64,000 bases of DNA from Actinobacteria bacterium UBA4426. GTDB taxonomy: Bacteria; Actinomycetota; Actinomycetes; S36-B12. How positions within the stretch are numbered: position 1 is the stretch's first letter; the number at the start of each line of letters is the position of its first letter. The notes under the pieces were generated by a model. That model saw nothing but the letters and a program-made list of their open reading frames with translations, did no database searches and was not told where the DNA came from. Made by a program: the position numbers and the translations under genes. The stretch covers positions 24,309-88,308 of the forward strand of contig DGQA01000031.1 in assembly GCA_002390705.1 (NCBI GenBank), written 5' to 3'. Positions 35,543 to 46,725 of this stretch are shown here, piece by piece.

Positions 35543-35668
35543 CTAGCGCAGGTCCTGATCGGCTCCGACTTCAGACCAAAGATCGTCGTCACTCTGATTT
35601 GCGGTGACCTGCCGGAATACCAGGTATCCAACTCCAGCCAAGATGGCAAGTAAAAGCAGTTTCTTCAT
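35543..35668 (-). CDS. DLW-39 family small membrane protein
   Basis: 41 residues. A basic start MKKLLLLAILAGVGYLVFRQ forms one membrane segment, followed by an acidic tail containing the family's DLW signature (SDDDLWSEVG). The family is found in actinobacteria beside the gyrA/tRNA-Ile/tRNA-Ala cluster, exactly its place here between the two tRNAs. The in-frame region upstream of the ATG at 35668 overlaps tRNA-Ile and is not coding. No clear SD is seen, so the start may be leaderless. The function is unknown. Confidence 0.85.
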   Translation of the reverse strand: MKKLLLLAILAGVGYLVFRQVTANQSDDDLWSEVGADQDLR

Positions 35669-35715
35669 ACCGTGAAGATACACGCTTAACGAAGTTGCTC
35701 CACACCTACCTCTCG

Positions 35716-35790
35716 TGGGCCCAGATGGACTTGAACCATCGACCTCTTCCTTATCAGGGAAGCGCTCTAACCAAGCTGAGCTATGGGCCC
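35716..35790 (-). tRNA. tRNA-Ile (GAT)
   Basis: A cloverleaf of about 75 nt with acceptor stem GGGCCCA/TGGGCCC, D arm GCTCAGCTTGG, anticodon GAT in CCCTGATAAGG and T loop TTCAAGT. No CCA is encoded. It is the tRNA that follows gyrA in most actinobacteria; here rmlA intervenes on the opposite strand. Confidence 0.97.
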
Positions 35791-35903
35791 GAAATAGCGT
35801 GCCGAGACTACCTGACCACTCACCCCCGGATACATGGGGATGTGATTTCACCCGTTAATGCCTATGCCGTGATAGTGAAAAGGGAGCCCGGTAACCTTGT
35901 CAG

Positions 35904-36767
35904 ATGAAGGGAATAATTCTGGCTGGTGGGACCGGGAGCCGTTTGTGGCCCATTACCAAGGGTGTGAGTAAGCAACTGCTCCCCGTCTACGACAAACCGA
36001 TGCTGCACTACCCCTTGGCCACCTTGATGGCAGCCGGTATCCGTGAAGTCTTGGTGATTACGACCCCTGAGGACTCGGAGTCCTTCTCCCGGCTTCTAGG
36101 TAACGGTTCAGAGTGGGGAATGTCGATCACTTTTGCAACCCAGCCACGGCCTGAAGGGCTTGCCCAAGCGTTTTTAATCGGTGAAGAATTCTTGGCCGGC
36201 GACTCTGTGGCGTTGATCCTGGGTGACAATCTTTTCTATGGCGCTTCCTTAGGACGTAAACTTGCAGAGTTGACATCAGTTGAGGGTGCACATGTGTTCG
36301 CCTACGAGGTTGCCAACCCCAGTGAATATGGTGTTGTCGTATTTGATGACAACGGGGTTGCGCTCTCGATCGAGGAAAAGCCAAAGAGCCCTCAGAGCTC
36401 TTATGCTGTTCCTGGCTTGTATTTTTACGACAACACTGTTGTTGCGGTGGCCAAGTCGATCAAGCCTTCTGATCGCGGTGAACTAGAAATTACCACCGTT
36501 AACGACCATTACTTACAGGCTGGGAAACTAAAAGTGGCGGTTTTGGAGCGGGGAACTGCGTGGTTGGATACGGGAACGTTTCGATCACTGCAAGACGCCG
36601 GAGAGTTTGTGCGGGTGATGGAAGACCGCACTGGAACCAAGGTGGGTTGTGTTGAAGAAATTTCTTGGCGTAATGGTTGGATCTCTTCCGAACAGCTCTT
36701 GACCTTAGCGCAACCGTTACTCAAGAGTGGATACGGCGACTATCTTGTTGCACTTGCCAATAAGTAA
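35904..36767 (+). CDS. rmlA: Glucose-1-phosphate thymidylyltransferase
   Basis: Forms dTDP-glucose from glucose-1-phosphate and dTTP, the first step to dTDP-rhamnose. 287 residues with [31 protein letters not shown] at the N-terminus, [10 protein letters not shown] (metal Asp) and the substrate-binding EEKPKSPQS. It stands alone: no rmlB, rmlC or rmlD is nearby. It is read opposite to the gyrA side and lies between DUF3566 and tRNA-Ile, an insertion relative to the usual cluster. The enzyme class is certain from motifs. Confidence 0.95.
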   Translation: MKGIILAGGTGSRLWPITKGVSKQLLPVYDKPMLHYPLATLMAAGIREVLVITTPEDSESFSRLLGNGSEWGMSITFATQPRPEGLAQAFLIGEEFLAGDSVALILGDNLFYGASLGRKLAELTSVEGAHVFAYEVANPSEYGVVVFDDNGVALSIEEKPKSPQSSYAVPGLYFYDNTVVAVAKSIKPSDRGELEITTVNDHYLQAGKLKVAVLERGTAWLDTGTFRSLQDAGEFVRVMEDRTGTKVGCVEEISWRNGWISSEQLLTLAQPLLKSGYGDYLVALANK

Positions 36768-36782
36768 TTAAAAAAATTATGG

Positions 36783-37157
36783 TTAAGCGTCTTCAGAGAG
36801 CACAACTTCAACACCGCCGGTAATTCCTACCGTTAAGTTGTACAGGATTGTGAAAAGCCCAGCAAATGTGGAAACTAAAACTATCTCGACTGAAGCAAGA
36901 ATAAGGGTAGAACCGATCACTTGACTAAATCCTAATGAAGTAACGAGGTCAAGCCCACTGGTGCTGCCCACCACGTCGGTAACTGTGCCTGACAAAGATT
37001 CGATTACCCCGGTGCGATCCAAAATGAACCAGACGGCAGTGACAGCTACCACAAGAACAATGGCGATTGTTAGTGAAAGGATGAAGGCCGCTTTGGTCAC
37101 CGACCAGGGATCGAACCTGGTCACGTACAGACGGACCCGCCGCGGACCCCCACTCAC
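36783..37157 (-). CDS. DUF3566 transmembrane protein
   Basis: 124 residues with an N-terminal [20 protein letters not shown] motif typical of DUF3566, then two membrane segments (about 23-47 and 84-112). It corresponds to Rv0007 downstream of gyrA, although the long disordered N-terminus present in mycobacteria is missing. The GTG overlaps the gyrA stop by 4 bp (GTGA), so the two are translated together. The function is unknown. It ends 15 bp from the convergent rmlA. Confidence 0.92.
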   Translation of the reverse strand: MSGGPRRVRLYVTRFDPWSVTKAAFILSLTIAIVLVVAVTAVWFILDRTGVIESLSGTVTDVVGSTSGLDLVTSLGFSQVIGSTLILASVEIVLVSTFAGLFTILYNLTVGITGGVEVVLSEDA

Positions 37158-39733
37158 TCTGTTGCCTGACCCGTGGCTGCATCGATTTCGTCAGCTACCT
37201 CAGTGATGTCGGTTAACTGGGTTCCTTCGTTAGCATCTTCGTTAGCATCTTCGTCATCGTCATCGTCTTCCGCGCCTTTAGCTACGGCTACAACCGTTGT
37301 GTCGTCACCTAATCGCATCATGCGTACACCCATAGTGTCCCGACCAGAAGCCCGGATTTCATCAACTTTGGTGCGGATCACTACACCGTTAGAGGCAATA
37401 GCGAAGATTTGATCTGTGTGCGAACACACCATGGCGCCAACTAATTCACCGCGCTGCTCAGGGAGCTTCATGGCGCGCACGCCCTTGATCCCTCGGCCTT
37501 TGGCGGCCCACTCATCAACTGACGTCCTTTTAGCAAACCCACCGTCAGTGATAGTCACCACAAAGGTTCCAGGGGTGACTACATCCATTGACAGTAGGGC
37601 GTCGTCTTCGCGGAAACGCATCCCGATCACACCGCCCGTTGCTCGCCCCATGGGGCGTAAAGTCGCGTCATTGGCTGTGAAACGCGCTGAGAGACCTTTT
37701 TTGGAAACAAGAAGTAAGTCATCGGTTTCTGACACCAGACGCGCCCCATTAAGTTCATCACCATCGTGGAGGTTGATCGCAATGATTCCTCCTTGACGGT
37801 TGGTGTCGTACTCACTTAGGCGTGTTTTTTTCACCATGCCGGTGCGGGTTGATAGCACTAAGTAATCACTTTCGGCATAGTTGGGAATTGCCAGCACTTG
37901 CGCAATCGTTTCATCTGTTTGAAACGCCAACAGGTTGGCAACATGTTGTCCCCGTGCGTCCCGGCCTGTTTCAGGAAGCTGGTAGGCCTTTGCCCGATAC
38001 ACCCGACCAAGGTTTGTGAAGAACAAAATCCAATGGTGGGTAGTGCTGACGAACATGTGTTCAACTACATCGTCCTGGCGTAGGTTGGCCCCTTTAACTC
38101 CACGACCGCCGCGGCGTTGGGCTCGGTAAAGATCACTGTGGGTCCGTTTTGCGTACCCACCTGAAGTTATCGTGACGACGACGTCTTCGACGGCAATGAG
38201 ATCCTCGTCAGTGACGTCACCGTCCCAGGCCACGATCTCGGTTCTCCGGTCGTCACCGAATTTGTCAGAAATCTCGGTGAGTTCGTCACTCACTATTGCG
38301 CGTTGACGCTGGTCTGATGCCAAGATGTCGTTGTAGTCAGCCACTTTAACCATGAGATCGTTATATTCGTCAACTATTTTTTTGCGTTCAAGTGCTGCTA
38401 GACGGCGTAGCTGCATATCAAGAATTGCTGTTGCTTGAATCTCATTAATCTCAAGAAGGTCGATTAGCCCGACGCGGGCATCTTCAACGGTCGCACTTGC
38501 GCGAATCAAGGCAATGACCGCGTCTAACGCATCGAGTGCTTTAAGGTAGCCACTGAGAATATGAGCACGCTCCTCCGCTTTACGTAGGCGGAAACGAGTG
38601 CGTCGTTGAATTACTTCAATTTGATGTAACACCCAGTAACTCAGGAATTGCTCTAGCGTCAAAGTGCGTGGCACTGAATCTACGAGTGCCAGCATGTTGG
38701 CACCGAAGTTGTCTTGGAGCTGGGTGTGCTTGTACAGCTGATTTAACACTACCTGGGCGACCGCGTCGCGTTTAAGTTCAATGATCAAACGCATACCCGT
38801 ACGCGATGATGAATCATCACGGACGTCAGAGATTCCGGTGAGTTTTGCTTCACCGACGAGTTCAGCGATCCGTAGGAGAAGATTATCTGGATTTACCTGA
38901 TAAGGAAGTGCCGTGACAACGAGGATTTGCCGTCCTCTTTTATCCTCGTCGACGGTAACCACTGCGCGCATGGTGATTGAGCCACGACCGGTCCGTTGAG
39001 CGTCCTCGATTCCTTTACGCCCCACAATCAAGGCCCCTGTGGGAAAGTCAGGACCCTTGACTAAATCCATCAATGCCGCTTGGCGCTCTTCAACTGTTGA
39101 CTCAGGGTTGGACAGCAACCACTGCGCACCGGCTGCGATCTCACGCAAATTGTGTGGGGGGATATTGGTGGCCATACCAACTGCGATACCTGAACTCCCA
39201 TTTACCAAAAGGTTGGGGAATCGACTTGGTAGTACCGAGGGTTCCAGGGTACGACCGTCATAGTTTGGTTGAAAGTTGACGGTTTCTTCGTCGATATCGC
39301 GCACCATCTCCATGGCGAGTGAGGCCATGCGACACTCGGTATAGCGCTGTGCTGCGGGGGGATCATTGCCTGGTGAACCAAAGTTTCCTTGGCCTTGTAC
39401 AAGCGGGTACCGCAATGACCACGGTTGGGCTAGGCGTACCAGTGCGTCGTAGATCGCGCTGTCACCATGTGGGTGGAAGTTACCCATGACGTCGCCCACG
39501 ACACGGGCACTCTTAGAGAAGTTGCGATCCGGACGGTAACCACCGTCGTACATTGCATATAAAACGCGACGGTGAACTGGCTTGAGCCCATCGCGTACGT
39601 CGGGTAATGCGCGAGAGACGATCACCGACATGGAATAGTCAAGATAAGAACGCTGCATTTCGGTCTGTAGGTCCACCGGTTCAATTCGACCGTGGTTATT
39701 AACTTCTTCTACTACTTCAATGTCTTCTGGCAC
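37154..39733 (-). CDS. gyrA: DNA gyrase subunit A
   Basis: The breakage-reunion subunit of gyrase. 859 residues with the catalytic Y131 (AAQRYTE), the quinolone-determining segment [12 protein letters not shown] (Ser92, Asp96), a coiled-coil gate domain and six beta-propeller blades including the GyrA box QRRGGRG. The C-terminal tail is acidic ([16 protein letters not shown]). The GTG at 39733 has a GGAGAA SD. It follows gyrB by 27 bp and overlaps the DUF3566 gene by 4 bp. The serine in the quinolone segment is the form associated with susceptibility in many bacteria. Confidence 0.98.
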   Translation of the reverse strand: MPEDIEVVEEVNNHGRIEPVDLQTEMQRSYLDYSMSVIVSRALPDVRDGLKPVHRRVLYAMYDGGYRPDRNFSKSARVVGDVMGNFHPHGDSAIYDALVRLAQPWSLRYPLVQGQGNFGSPGNDPPAAQRYTECRMASLAMEMVRDIDEETVNFQPNYDGRTLEPSVLPSRFPNLLVNGSSGIAVGMATNIPPHNLREIAAGAQWLLSNPESTVEERQAALMDLVKGPDFPTGALIVGRKGIEDAQRTGRGSITMRAVVTVDEDKRGRQILVVTALPYQVNPDNLLLRIAELVGEAKLTGISDVRDDSSSRTGMRLIIELKRDAVAQVVLNQLYKHTQLQDNFGANMLALVDSVPRTLTLEQFLSYWVLHQIEVIQRRTRFRLRKAEERAHILSGYLKALDALDAVIALIRASATVEDARVGLIDLLEINEIQATAILDMQLRRLAALERKKIVDEYNDLMVKVADYNDILASDQRQRAIVSDELTEISDKFGDDRRTEIVAWDGDVTDEDLIAVEDVVVTITSGGYAKRTHSDLYRAQRRGGRGVKGANLRQDDVVEHMFVSTTHHWILFFTNLGRVYRAKAYQLPETGRDARGQHVANLLAFQTDETIAQVLAIPNYAESDYLVLSTRTGMVKKTRLSEYDTNRQGGIIAINLHDGDELNGARLVSETDDLLLVSKKGLSARFTANDATLRPMGRATGGVIGMRFREDDALLSMDVVTPGTFVVTITDGGFAKRTSVDEWAAKGRGIKGVRAMKLPEQRGELVGAMVCSHTDQIFAIASNGVVIRTKVDEIRASGRDTMGVRMMRLGDDTTVVAVAKGAEDDDDDEDANEDANEGTQLTDITEVADEIDAATGQATE

Positions 39734-39760
39734 GTTGTTCTCCGTTAACTATTTTCTTGA

Positions 39761-41731
39761 TTAAATGTCTAAGAAGCGAACATCGCGGGCGTTTTGTTGA
39801 ATAAAATTTCGTCGTGACTCAACGTCTTCACCCATAAGCACACTGAACATTTCGTCGGCTTGCGCTGCGTCGTCTAACGTTACTTGGAGTAAAACGCGGT
39901 CTGCGGGATTCATGGTTGTCTCCCACAATTCATCCGCATTCATTTCACCAAGACCTTTGTAACGTTGAATTGATTCTTCTTTCGGAAGTCGTCGACCTGC
40001 TGCTAGCCCTGCTTCCATAAGAGCATCTTTTTCTCTATCTGAATACGCGAAGTCAGCAGCTTCACGTGACCACTTTATTTTGAACAGCGGTGGTTGCGCT
40101 AAAAAAACGTGGCCATGTTCAACGAGTGGTCGCATAAAGCGGAACAGGAAAGTCAACAACAGTGTTCGAATATGTTGTCCGTCAACATCAGCGTCAGCCA
40201 TAAGGACAACTTTGTGGTAGCGTAACCTGTTAAGGTCGAATTCGTCCTGGATACCAGTACCGAAAGCCGAGATCAACGCTTGGACTTCAGTATTTTGTAG
40301 TACCCGGTCAATTCTCGCTTTTTCCACGTTAATGATTTTTCCGCGGATCGGAAGAATTGCCTGGGTGCGCGGATCGCGACCTTGACGCGCTGAACCACCA
40401 GCACTGTCGCCCTCAACAATAAATACTTCACAATCTTCTGGTTCCCGGCTAGAGCAGTCAATGAGCTTACCGGGCATTCCTGCTCCCCCCAGTAGCCCTT
40501 TTCGGTTACGTGCCAGGTCGCGTGCTTTACGTGCTGCTATCCGCGCAGTTGCTGCATTGACTGATTTACGCGCAATTTCTTTGCCTTCGGCGGGATTCTG
40601 TTCAAACCAGGCACCAAGTTGGTCGTTGACCACCTTTTGGACAAAGGCTTTCATTTCAGTATTTCCTAGTTTGGATTTTGTTTGGCCTTCAAACTGGGGT
40701 TCAGCAAGTTTCACACTGACAATCGCGGTAAGCCCCTCTCGGATATCCTCACCGGAAAGATTAATGTCTTTTTCTTTGAGAATATTCCACTCGCGGGAGA
40801 ATTTATTAACAAGTGAAGTCAAGGCAGTGCGGAAACCTTCTTCGTGTGTTCCACCTTCTGTGGTGTTAATTGTATTTGCAAACGTGTACACCGACTCTGC
40901 ATAAGAGTTATTCCACTGCATTGAAATTTCGGCACTTAACGTCTTATCCTCATTCTCAGTCGTGAGATCAATAACAGTTGGGTTGGCAATTCCTTTACTC
41001 GCATTGATGTGACGAACAAAGTCAGAGATACCGCCTTCATACATGTAAGACACATGGCGTACCGCTTCGGTGACTTCGGTTGGGTTTTCAGAGTCAATTA
41101 TTGCAACCGAACCTGGTCGCTCGTCAGTAAGTTCTAATTTCAGTCCACGGTTAAGGAAGGCCATTTCTTGGAAACGACGGGCGAGTGTTGTGAAATCGTA
41201 GGTGGTGGTTTCAAAAATCTCACCGTCAGCCCAAAAAGTGACCGTGGTTCCCGTGCGATCGGTTTTCTCACCTTTTTCAAGTGGTGCCTCCGGTGCGCCG
41301 TACTTGTAATGCTGACGGTAAACGAATCCGTCTCGGTGGATTTCAACCGCTAGATCGGTTGAGAGCGCGTTCACAACCGAGACCCCCACGCCGTGTAGGC
41401 CACCAGAGACCGAATAACCGCTGCCCCCAAATTTCCCACCCGCGTGTAACACGGTTAAAACAACTTCAACAGCTGGCCTTTTCTCAATCGGATGGTCGTC
41501 AACGGGGATTCCTCGACCATCGTCTATTACCCGGATTGCACCGTCGGGCATAATTGTGACTGAAATTTCGGTGGCGTAACCAGCTAAGGCTTCATCGACC
41601 GCGTTGTCCACGACTTCGTAGACCAAATGGTGGAGGCCTCGTTCACCTGTTGAGCCGATGTACATACCGGGGCGCTTACGCACCGCGTCAAGGCCTTCAA
41701 GCACCTGGATCGCACTGGCGTCGTAGGACAT
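39761..41731 (-). CDS. gyrB: DNA gyrase subunit B
   Basis: The ATPase/TOPRIM subunit of gyrase. 656 residues: a GHKL ATPase domain ([34 protein letters not shown]), a transducer domain and TOPRIM with EGDSAGGSA and [13 protein letters not shown], ending in [17 protein letters not shown]. It lacks the long insert found in Gram-negative GyrB. The start ATG follows GGAGGGGCC. A 236-bp gap with a nested inverted repeat separates it from dciA. Confidence 0.98.
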   Translation of the reverse strand: MSYDASAIQVLEGLDAVRKRPGMYIGSTGERGLHHLVYEVVDNAVDEALAGYATEISVTIMPDGAIRVIDDGRGIPVDDHPIEKRPAVEVVLTVLHAGGKFGGSGYSVSGGLHGVGVSVVNALSTDLAVEIHRDGFVYRQHYKYGAPEAPLEKGEKTDRTGTTVTFWADGEIFETTTYDFTTLARRFQEMAFLNRGLKLELTDERPGSVAIIDSENPTEVTEAVRHVSYMYEGGISDFVRHINASKGIANPTVIDLTTENEDKTLSAEISMQWNNSYAESVYTFANTINTTEGGTHEEGFRTALTSLVNKFSREWNILKEKDINLSGEDIREGLTAIVSVKLAEPQFEGQTKSKLGNTEMKAFVQKVVNDQLGAWFEQNPAEGKEIARKSVNAATARIAARKARDLARNRKGLLGGAGMPGKLIDCSSREPEDCEVFIVEGDSAGGSARQGRDPRTQAILPIRGKIINVEKARIDRVLQNTEVQALISAFGTGIQDEFDLNRLRYHKVVLMADADVDGQHIRTLLLTFLFRFMRPLVEHGHVFLAQPPLFKIKWSREAADFAYSDREKDALMEAGLAAGRRLPKEESIQRYKGLGEMNADELWETTMNPADRVLLQVTLDDAAQADEMFSVLMGEDVESRRNFIQQNARDVRFLDI

Positions 41732-41848
41732 ATTGGCCCCTCCTGGGAGTGAATCTTTTGAGGAAAGTGAACTGGCTTTAGTCTACCCCGAAGTTCTGAC
41801 ATCACCTAGCCTGTAAAGGCTTACGGAGCCTTAAATGCGCCTAGTGAC

Positions 41849-41910
41849 CCCCTAGTTGCAAGTTGCAGTACGAAATGACGGGTAAAATCCGTCCATTTCC
41901 GTCCTAGGGG
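41849..41910. repeat. Nested inverted repeat in the dciA-gyrB gap
   Basis: CCCCTAG at 41849-41855 pairs with CTAGGGG at 41904-41910. Between them GACGG (41877-41881) and CCGTC (41889-41893) enclose a 7-nt A-rich loop. It lies in the 236-bp interval after dciA and before gyrB, so it would be in a dciA-gyrB read-through RNA or the gyrB leader. No T-run follows on the minus strand. It could be an attenuator or a protein site; the role is unproven. Confidence 0.35.
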
Positions 41911-41967
41911 CCAAATTAAGCCATCTGCGTTAACTTCGTGGCCGTGGCCGTAGTTGTAGCCGTAGGC

Positions 41968-42477
41968 CTATCCGTAGGTGTCGCGGGGTCCCCGGCCGGC
42001 AACATGCCACGCTCCCTTTTTCCAGGACGGCCCTTGGGGTCCATAAATTGAGATTTTTAGCACCAGTCCGTCACCGATTTCGGACGCTATTTTTGCCAGG
42101 ATTTGGTTTTGGAGTATCCGTAATTGAGTTGCCCAGGCGGTGGACTCCGCGGTGAGACGAAGGGTTCCTTGGTCAAACCCTGCGGGGACACAGTGATCCG
42201 CTATTTCAGCACCTACTATTTCAGCCCATGAGTTCAGAACTTTTGCCATGGCGGTCTCTTTCTCCCAACCACTTTCGGTCACGAGTTTGTCCAATGCACT
42301 CCCAAGAAGTTCAGGGTCTCTTCCGGCTTGGGTGCCTTTAATAGTCCTTTTAGCCGACGTTCCTTTAGTGGCACGTCGTAAGAGTCGTTCAGCAGCTTGG
42401 GCTTGCTCCTGCGGGGTCACTTCTGGAGTTTGTTCAGGGTCTACTTTCTCAACCAAAAGGAACCACCCCGTGAGCAA
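41968..42477 (-). CDS. dciA: DciA-like helicase-loading protein (DUF721)
   Basis: 169 residues with a charged N-terminal part and a KH-like DUF721 domain (about 60-145: VLNSWAEIVGAEIADHCVPAGFDQGTLRLTAESTAWATQLR in outline), ending in the actinobacterial tail GPSWKKGAWHVAGRGPRDTYG. DciA is the helicase operator that replaces DnaC/DnaI in most bacteria. It lies between recF and gyrB as in M. tuberculosis (Rv0004). The first in-frame start (TTG 42477) overlaps recF by 29 bp; a TTG at 42456, just after GGGGTGG, is an alternative. Confidence 0.9.
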   Translation of the reverse strand: MLTGWFLLVEKVDPEQTPEVTPQEQAQAAERLLRRATKGTSAKRTIKGTQAGRDPELLGSALDKLVTESGWEKETAMAKVLNSWAEIVGAEIADHCVPAGFDQGTLRLTAESTAWATQLRILQNQILAKIASEIGDGLVLKISIYGPQGPSWKKGAWHVAGRGPRDTYG

Positions 42478-43594
42478 CTATCGAGTCTGAAGAAATGTGA
42501 AACCTTGGTCCGACGATTTCAATTGGCACATCAGACTCCACTGCTGCGGTAATAAATACTTGGGGGGCGTGTTGAGTCAACTCTAAAATTGTCGTGCGAC
42601 GAAGTACATCAAGCTCAGCAAAAACGTCGTCGAGTATTAAAATAGGATCGATTCCATCAGCCTTCAAAACATCTGCGCTAGCAACCCGGAGGGCTAATGC
42701 CGCAGACCAACTTTCACCATGTGAGGCGTAACCCTTGAGTGGAAGTGCGCCTAATTGTATGAACAGTTCATCACGGTGTGGTCCTACCAGTGTTACCCCA
42801 CGAAGTGCCTCTTCCTTTTTTCGTACACCTAACTGCTCAAGAATGTGTTCTTTGATTTCGTCGCGGGTGAGTGATTCCAGATCGCCTCCGGTGAGGTACT
42901 TCGATTGGTATGTAAGTGATATTTCTGATGCACTAACAGCGTTTTCACCTCCACTAATCAGGTTGTACCGCGTACAGATAAATGGTGTTAATTCACGAAT
43001 AAATTGAATTCTCGAGTAGGTGATCTCTGCTCCAAGTTGCGCGAGTTGGTCATTCCACACCTGCAATGTGCTATCAATGTTTTCCCGATTTGACGACTTC
43101 AAGAGAGCATTACGTTGCCGTAAGACTTTTTCGTAATCTGACTTAACACCTAAAAATTTTGGTGTTCGTTGAATGAGAGTTTGGTCCATGAAATTTCGTC
43201 GTTCGCTGGGATCACCTTTAACCAACGCTAAGTCTTCCGGTGCGAACATGATCACCCTGACTATTCCTAAAATATCTCTGACCCGGGGAACGGGAGAACG
43301 ATTGAGTTTCGCCCTATTTGTTTTACCAGGACTGATCTCTATGTCAATCGTTAGTGCGCGCTCATCTTGATTGATCTTCGACCGAATTACAGCCGATGCG
43401 GCTCCAAATTTAACGAGTGAATTTTCACTTGCTACTCGATGGGAATTTAGAGTTGCTAGGTAATAAATAGCTTCAACAATATTGGTTTTACCTCGACCAT
43501 TTGAACCCACCAGCACATTGACTCCGGGAGAGAATTCAACGTGGGCTTCCTTGTACGAGCGGAAATCGTTGAGCTGGAGGGTTTGCACCCACAT
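42449..43594 (-). CDS. recF: DNA replication and repair protein RecF
   Basis: An SMC-like ATPase that loads RecA at single-strand gaps with RecR and RecO. 381 residues with LQLNDFRSYKEAHVEF at the N-terminus, Walker A GSNGRGKT (about 32-39), an ABC signature region LKGYASHGESWSAALALRVA and Walker B ILILDDVFAELD. The ATG at 43594 lies 3 bp after the dnaN stop. The standard dnaN-recF-dciA-gyrB order is kept. Confidence 0.97.
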   Translation of the reverse strand: MWVQTLQLNDFRSYKEAHVEFSPGVNVLVGSNGRGKTNIVEAIYYLATLNSHRVASENSLVKFGAASAVIRSKINQDERALTIDIEISPGKTNRAKLNRSPVPRVRDILGIVRVIMFAPEDLALVKGDPSERRNFMDQTLIQRTPKFLGVKSDYEKVLRQRNALLKSSNRENIDSTLQVWNDQLAQLGAEITYSRIQFIRELTPFICTRYNLISGGENAVSASEISLTYQSKYLTGGDLESLTRDEIKEHILEQLGVRKKEEALRGVTLVGPHRDELFIQLGALPLKGYASHGESWSAALALRVASADVLKADGIDPILILDDVFAELDVLRRTTILELTQHAPQVFITAAVESDVPIEIVGPRFHISSDSIVAHGVVPFG

Positions 43595-43597
43595 GTG

Positions 43598-44722
43598 TCA
43601 GCCCGTCAAACGTACTGGCATTAAAAGATAGCGGTAGTCCGCCTCAGTATCGTTGTTGTTATTAGTCATCCCGGTGATTACCACCGGTTTTGTTGCCAAA
43701 GTAAAGGAAAAGCGAGCTTTTGGAGCGTCGATAGCATGGAGACCATCGAGTAGATAGCCTGGGTTGAATGCTATTTCGATTGGATCCCCATCAACGTCAA
43801 CTTCCAATACTTCATTTGCTTGAGCATCATCACCAGAACCGGCACGCATATTAATTTCACCATGTGCAAAGTGCATCCGAATTGGTGTGTTGCGTTCTGC
43901 AACAAGTGCAACTCGTTTTACCGCATTTACAAGTTCGGTAGTATCAACAATCGCGGTTGTGGAACTTTCATTCGGTAATAGTGAACGATATTTGGGAAAT
44001 TCGCCATCAAGTAGTCGGGTGGTTGTTCTCATACCTTCGGCTTCGAAACCAATAAGTTTTTCACCGTCTGGTGCGATCGCCAATTCGACCGCCTGAGCAG
44101 ACCCCATGCTTTTTGCAGCATCAGCTAGAATTCTAGCCGGCACTAAGGTGTTGAGTTCAATTGAAGTTTTGGTCGGTGACCAAGGAAATGTTCGTACAGC
44201 TAACCGATAACGATCTGTTGCTGCCAAAGTCACATGTGAACCATCAATTTCCACCCTAATACCTGTGAGAACCGGAATTGTGTCATCTTTTCCAGCAGCT
44301 ATTGCAACCTGGGCGACGGCTTCAGAAAATACATCACCATCAACACTCCCTGCTGTTGTTGGCATGTCCGGTAAAGCTGGATAATCTTCCACGGGAAGTG
44401 TAGGAAGTGTGAATGAACTTCTTCCACACTCAATTAATACTCGGTTACCCTCTAGCTTTAGCACAACCGGTGCCGCTGGTAGTGCTTTAGTGATATCGGC
44501 TAGCAGCCGACCTGACACTAGAACCTTTCCAATTTCAATCACATCAACGTTCAACTGAACACGTGCTGATACTTCATAGTCAAAGCTCGACAAGGTGAGC
44601 GAGTCTTGATCCGCAATCAACATGACACCGGAAAGCACTGGCATCGATGGGCGCGAGGGCAAGGTTCGCGCAGCCCACGTAACTGCTTGCGCTAGGGCGT
44701 CGCGTTCAACTCGGATGTGCAT
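43598..44722 (-). CDS. dnaN: DNA polymerase III beta subunit (sliding clamp)
   Basis: The ring-shaped processivity clamp. Its 374 residues comprise three similar domains starting MHIRVERDALAQAVTWAARTLPSRPSMPVLSG and ending YRYLLMPVRLTG, the partner-binding C-terminal MPVRL. It follows oriC on the minus strand and is 3 bp from recF. The ATG at 44722 is well supported by homology. Confidence 0.98.
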   Translation of the reverse strand: MHIRVERDALAQAVTWAARTLPSRPSMPVLSGVMLIADQDSLTLSSFDYEVSARVQLNVDVIEIGKVLVSGRLLADITKALPAAPVVLKLEGNRVLIECGRSSFTLPTLPVEDYPALPDMPTTAGSVDGDVFSEAVAQVAIAAGKDDTIPVLTGIRVEIDGSHVTLAATDRYRLAVRTFPWSPTKTSIELNTLVPARILADAAKSMGSAQAVELAIAPDGEKLIGFEAEGMRTTTRLLDGEFPKYRSLLPNESSTTAIVDTTELVNAVKRVALVAERNTPIRMHFAHGEINMRAGSGDDAQANEVLEVDVDGDPIEIAFNPGYLLDGLHAIDAPKARFSFTLATKPVVITGMTNNNNDTEADYRYLLMPVRLTG

Positions 44723-44826
44723 GTGTTCGTGCCCCTGTCTAGAAAGATAAATTGAGTAAGTCCATAGTGTGCCCTATCCCTCCATTTTTTGTAAGAGCAA
44801 CCGTACTGAGGGGAATCAAAGTAAAG

Positions 44827-45200
44827 TTATCCCCACCGCGCCCTTTTATGAGTAGTCCCTTAATAACAATGTATAAAGAAGTAGTAGTAGTCATAGGTCG
44901 TGTGGATATGGTGGATAAAGTATTTTTATGGTTGGATCTGTGCGTGTCGCCGGTGGTAGTAATTGTGGATAGGTAAGTCAAAATTGTGGATAGGTGTGGA
45001 TGAAGTAGGGAAATAATCGGTGTATCCCCACAAAGAGGAAGATTTATCCACAGGATAGGTAGTTTTTCAAGGATTCTATGTAAGTCGTCCACAGGGTATC
45101 AACACAGGCGAGAAATAACGCAGTGGCGGTGCTTTGTGGTACTTATCAACATATTTATCCACATGTCTTATCCACAACTGTGGGTATTGTGGGGATGAAA
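44827..45200. other. oriC: Chromosomal replication origin (oriC) with DnaA boxes
   Basis: The 527-bp gap between dnaA and dnaN holds three perfect TTATCCACA boxes (45044-45052, 45155-45163, 45168-45176) and several with one mismatch or few: 44827-44835, 44901-44909, 44910-44918, 44964-44972, 44985-44993, 44995-45003, 45085-45093 (TCGTCCACA) and 45143-45151. Boxes occur in both orientations, with AT-rich stretches near 44865-44935. This is the usual actinobacterial oriC location. No gene is visible; a short open frame read opposite the boxes has no coding support. Confidence 0.93.
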
Positions 45201-45249
45201 GGTACCGGTGTGAATATTGGTAAGTACTGTGGCTTGATGCCACAGGGAG

Positions 45250-46695
45250 TTACATTGGTCGTGGTTGAGACTTAATTCGACTGGTGAGGTCAGTGACTTG
45301 GTTATAGAGGCTGCGTTTTTCCGCCATAAGTCCACGGATCTTACGATCAGCGTGCATTACAGTTGTGTGATCTCGGCCGCCAAAAGCTTGCCCAATCTTA
45401 GGCAGGGATAAATCGGTGAGTTCACGGCATAAATACATGGAGATCTGGCGGGCTGTGACAAGAGTACGACTTCGGCTGGAGCCACAGAGTTCTTCGATGC
45501 TCACACCAAAATAGGAAGCGCATGCGCCCATAATTTGGGCGGCTGTTATTTCCGGACCAACATCAGAGGGTAAGAGGTCTTTGAGCACCGCCTCGGTAAT
45601 TGCAAGGTCAACCGGTTGCTGATTCAAGGACGCAAAAGCAGTGACCCGGATTAAAGCACCTTCAAGTTCACGAATATTGGTGGAGATCTTCGAAGCTATG
45701 TACTCGAGTACCTCTGCAGGAGCTACGAGTCTTTCTTGCGTGCTCTTTTTCCGAAGAATAGCAATACGCGTTTCAAGGTCGGGTGGTTGAACGTCAGTGA
45801 TCAAACCCCATTCGAATCGAGAACGCATTCGGTCTTCAAAGTCAGGGAGTTGTTTTGGTGGCAGGTCACTTGTGATCACAATTTGCTTATTTGCGTTGTG
45901 TAATGTGTTAAAAGTGTGGAAAAACTCTTCCTGTGTCTGGACTTTTCCACTCAAAAACTGAATGTCGTCGACTAGGAGAACATCAATGTCGCGGTAACGG
46001 CGTTGGAAACTTGCTGCCTTGTCATCGCGAATACTGTTAATAAATTCATTGGTAAATTCTTCGGAACTAATGTAACGAACATGGGTACCCTTAAATAGGG
46101 TCTTGGTGTAATGCCCAATAGCGTGCAATAAGTGGGTCTTTCCTAATCCTGAACCACCGTAGATAAATAAAGGGTTGTATGCCTTAGCGGGCTGTTCGGC
46201 CACGGCAACTGCAGCAGCATGTGCGAAGCGATTACTCGTGCCAGCAACGAAAGTATCGAAGGTGTACTTGATATTGAGGCGACCAAACTCTTCTTTGTTA
46301 CTCGGGGATCCCATACCGGGTCGGTCGATACCAGCTTCACGGATACCGCCGCTTCCGAGGTCACTAGTAAGTTCATTATTTGCATAAGTAGAGTCGGCGA
46401 CCTCGTCGGTCAAGTCCTCATCAAGGGACGGGGCGATCGAGGGGTCAACGGTGACGGCAAGACGGATCTCGCGGCCCACGATGTCACTGAGCGCACTACT
46501 CACCAAAGGGCGAAGCCTGGTCTCAAGTACATCCTTTGTGAATTCATTCGGGGCGGCGATCAAGACGGTGTCTTCAACTAAGCCCAACGGGCGCGTGAGT
46601 GAGACAAAAGCTTTCTGTTGAGGGCTTAAAGTTCCATCGGAGAGGGTGTTCAAAGCAGCATTCCACATGGCGGTGAGTTCGCTATCCCCAGCCAT
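45250..46695 (-). CDS. dnaA: Chromosomal replication initiator DnaA
   Basis: The AAA+ initiator that binds DnaA boxes and melts oriC. 481 residues: the N-terminal interaction domain, a variable acidic linker (about 85-140), the AAA+ domain with Walker A GGSGLGKT (180-187), Walker [10 protein letters not shown], and the C-terminal helix-turn-helix with the signature [15 protein letters not shown]. The SD region GGAGG precedes the ATG at 46695. It is divergent from rpmH; DnaA boxes lie between its promoter and its start, which suggests autorepression. Confidence 0.98.
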   Translation of the reverse strand: MAGDSELTAMWNAALNTLSDGTLSPQQKAFVSLTRPLGLVEDTVLIAAPNEFTKDVLETRLRPLVSSALSDIVGREIRLAVTVDPSIAPSLDEDLTDEVADSTYANNELTSDLGSGGIREAGIDRPGMGSPSNKEEFGRLNIKYTFDTFVAGTSNRFAHAAAVAVAEQPAKAYNPLFIYGGSGLGKTHLLHAIGHYTKTLFKGTHVRYISSEEFTNEFINSIRDDKAASFQRRYRDIDVLLVDDIQFLSGKVQTQEEFFHTFNTLHNANKQIVITSDLPPKQLPDFEDRMRSRFEWGLITDVQPPDLETRIAILRKKSTQERLVAPAEVLEYIASKISTNIRELEGALIRVTAFASLNQQPVDLAITEAVLKDLLPSDVGPEITAAQIMGACASYFGVSIEELCGSSRSRTLVTARQISMYLCRELTDLSLPKIGQAFGGRDHTTVMHADRKIRGLMAEKRSLYNQVTDLTSRIKSQPRPM

Positions 46696-46725
46696 TAACC
46701 CTTAACACCTCCAATTATCCTGAAT

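Noticed and set aside
44739..45092. A 117-codon open frame across oriC on the minus strand
   Set aside because: It spans the DnaA boxes, is low in complexity and has no family resemblance.
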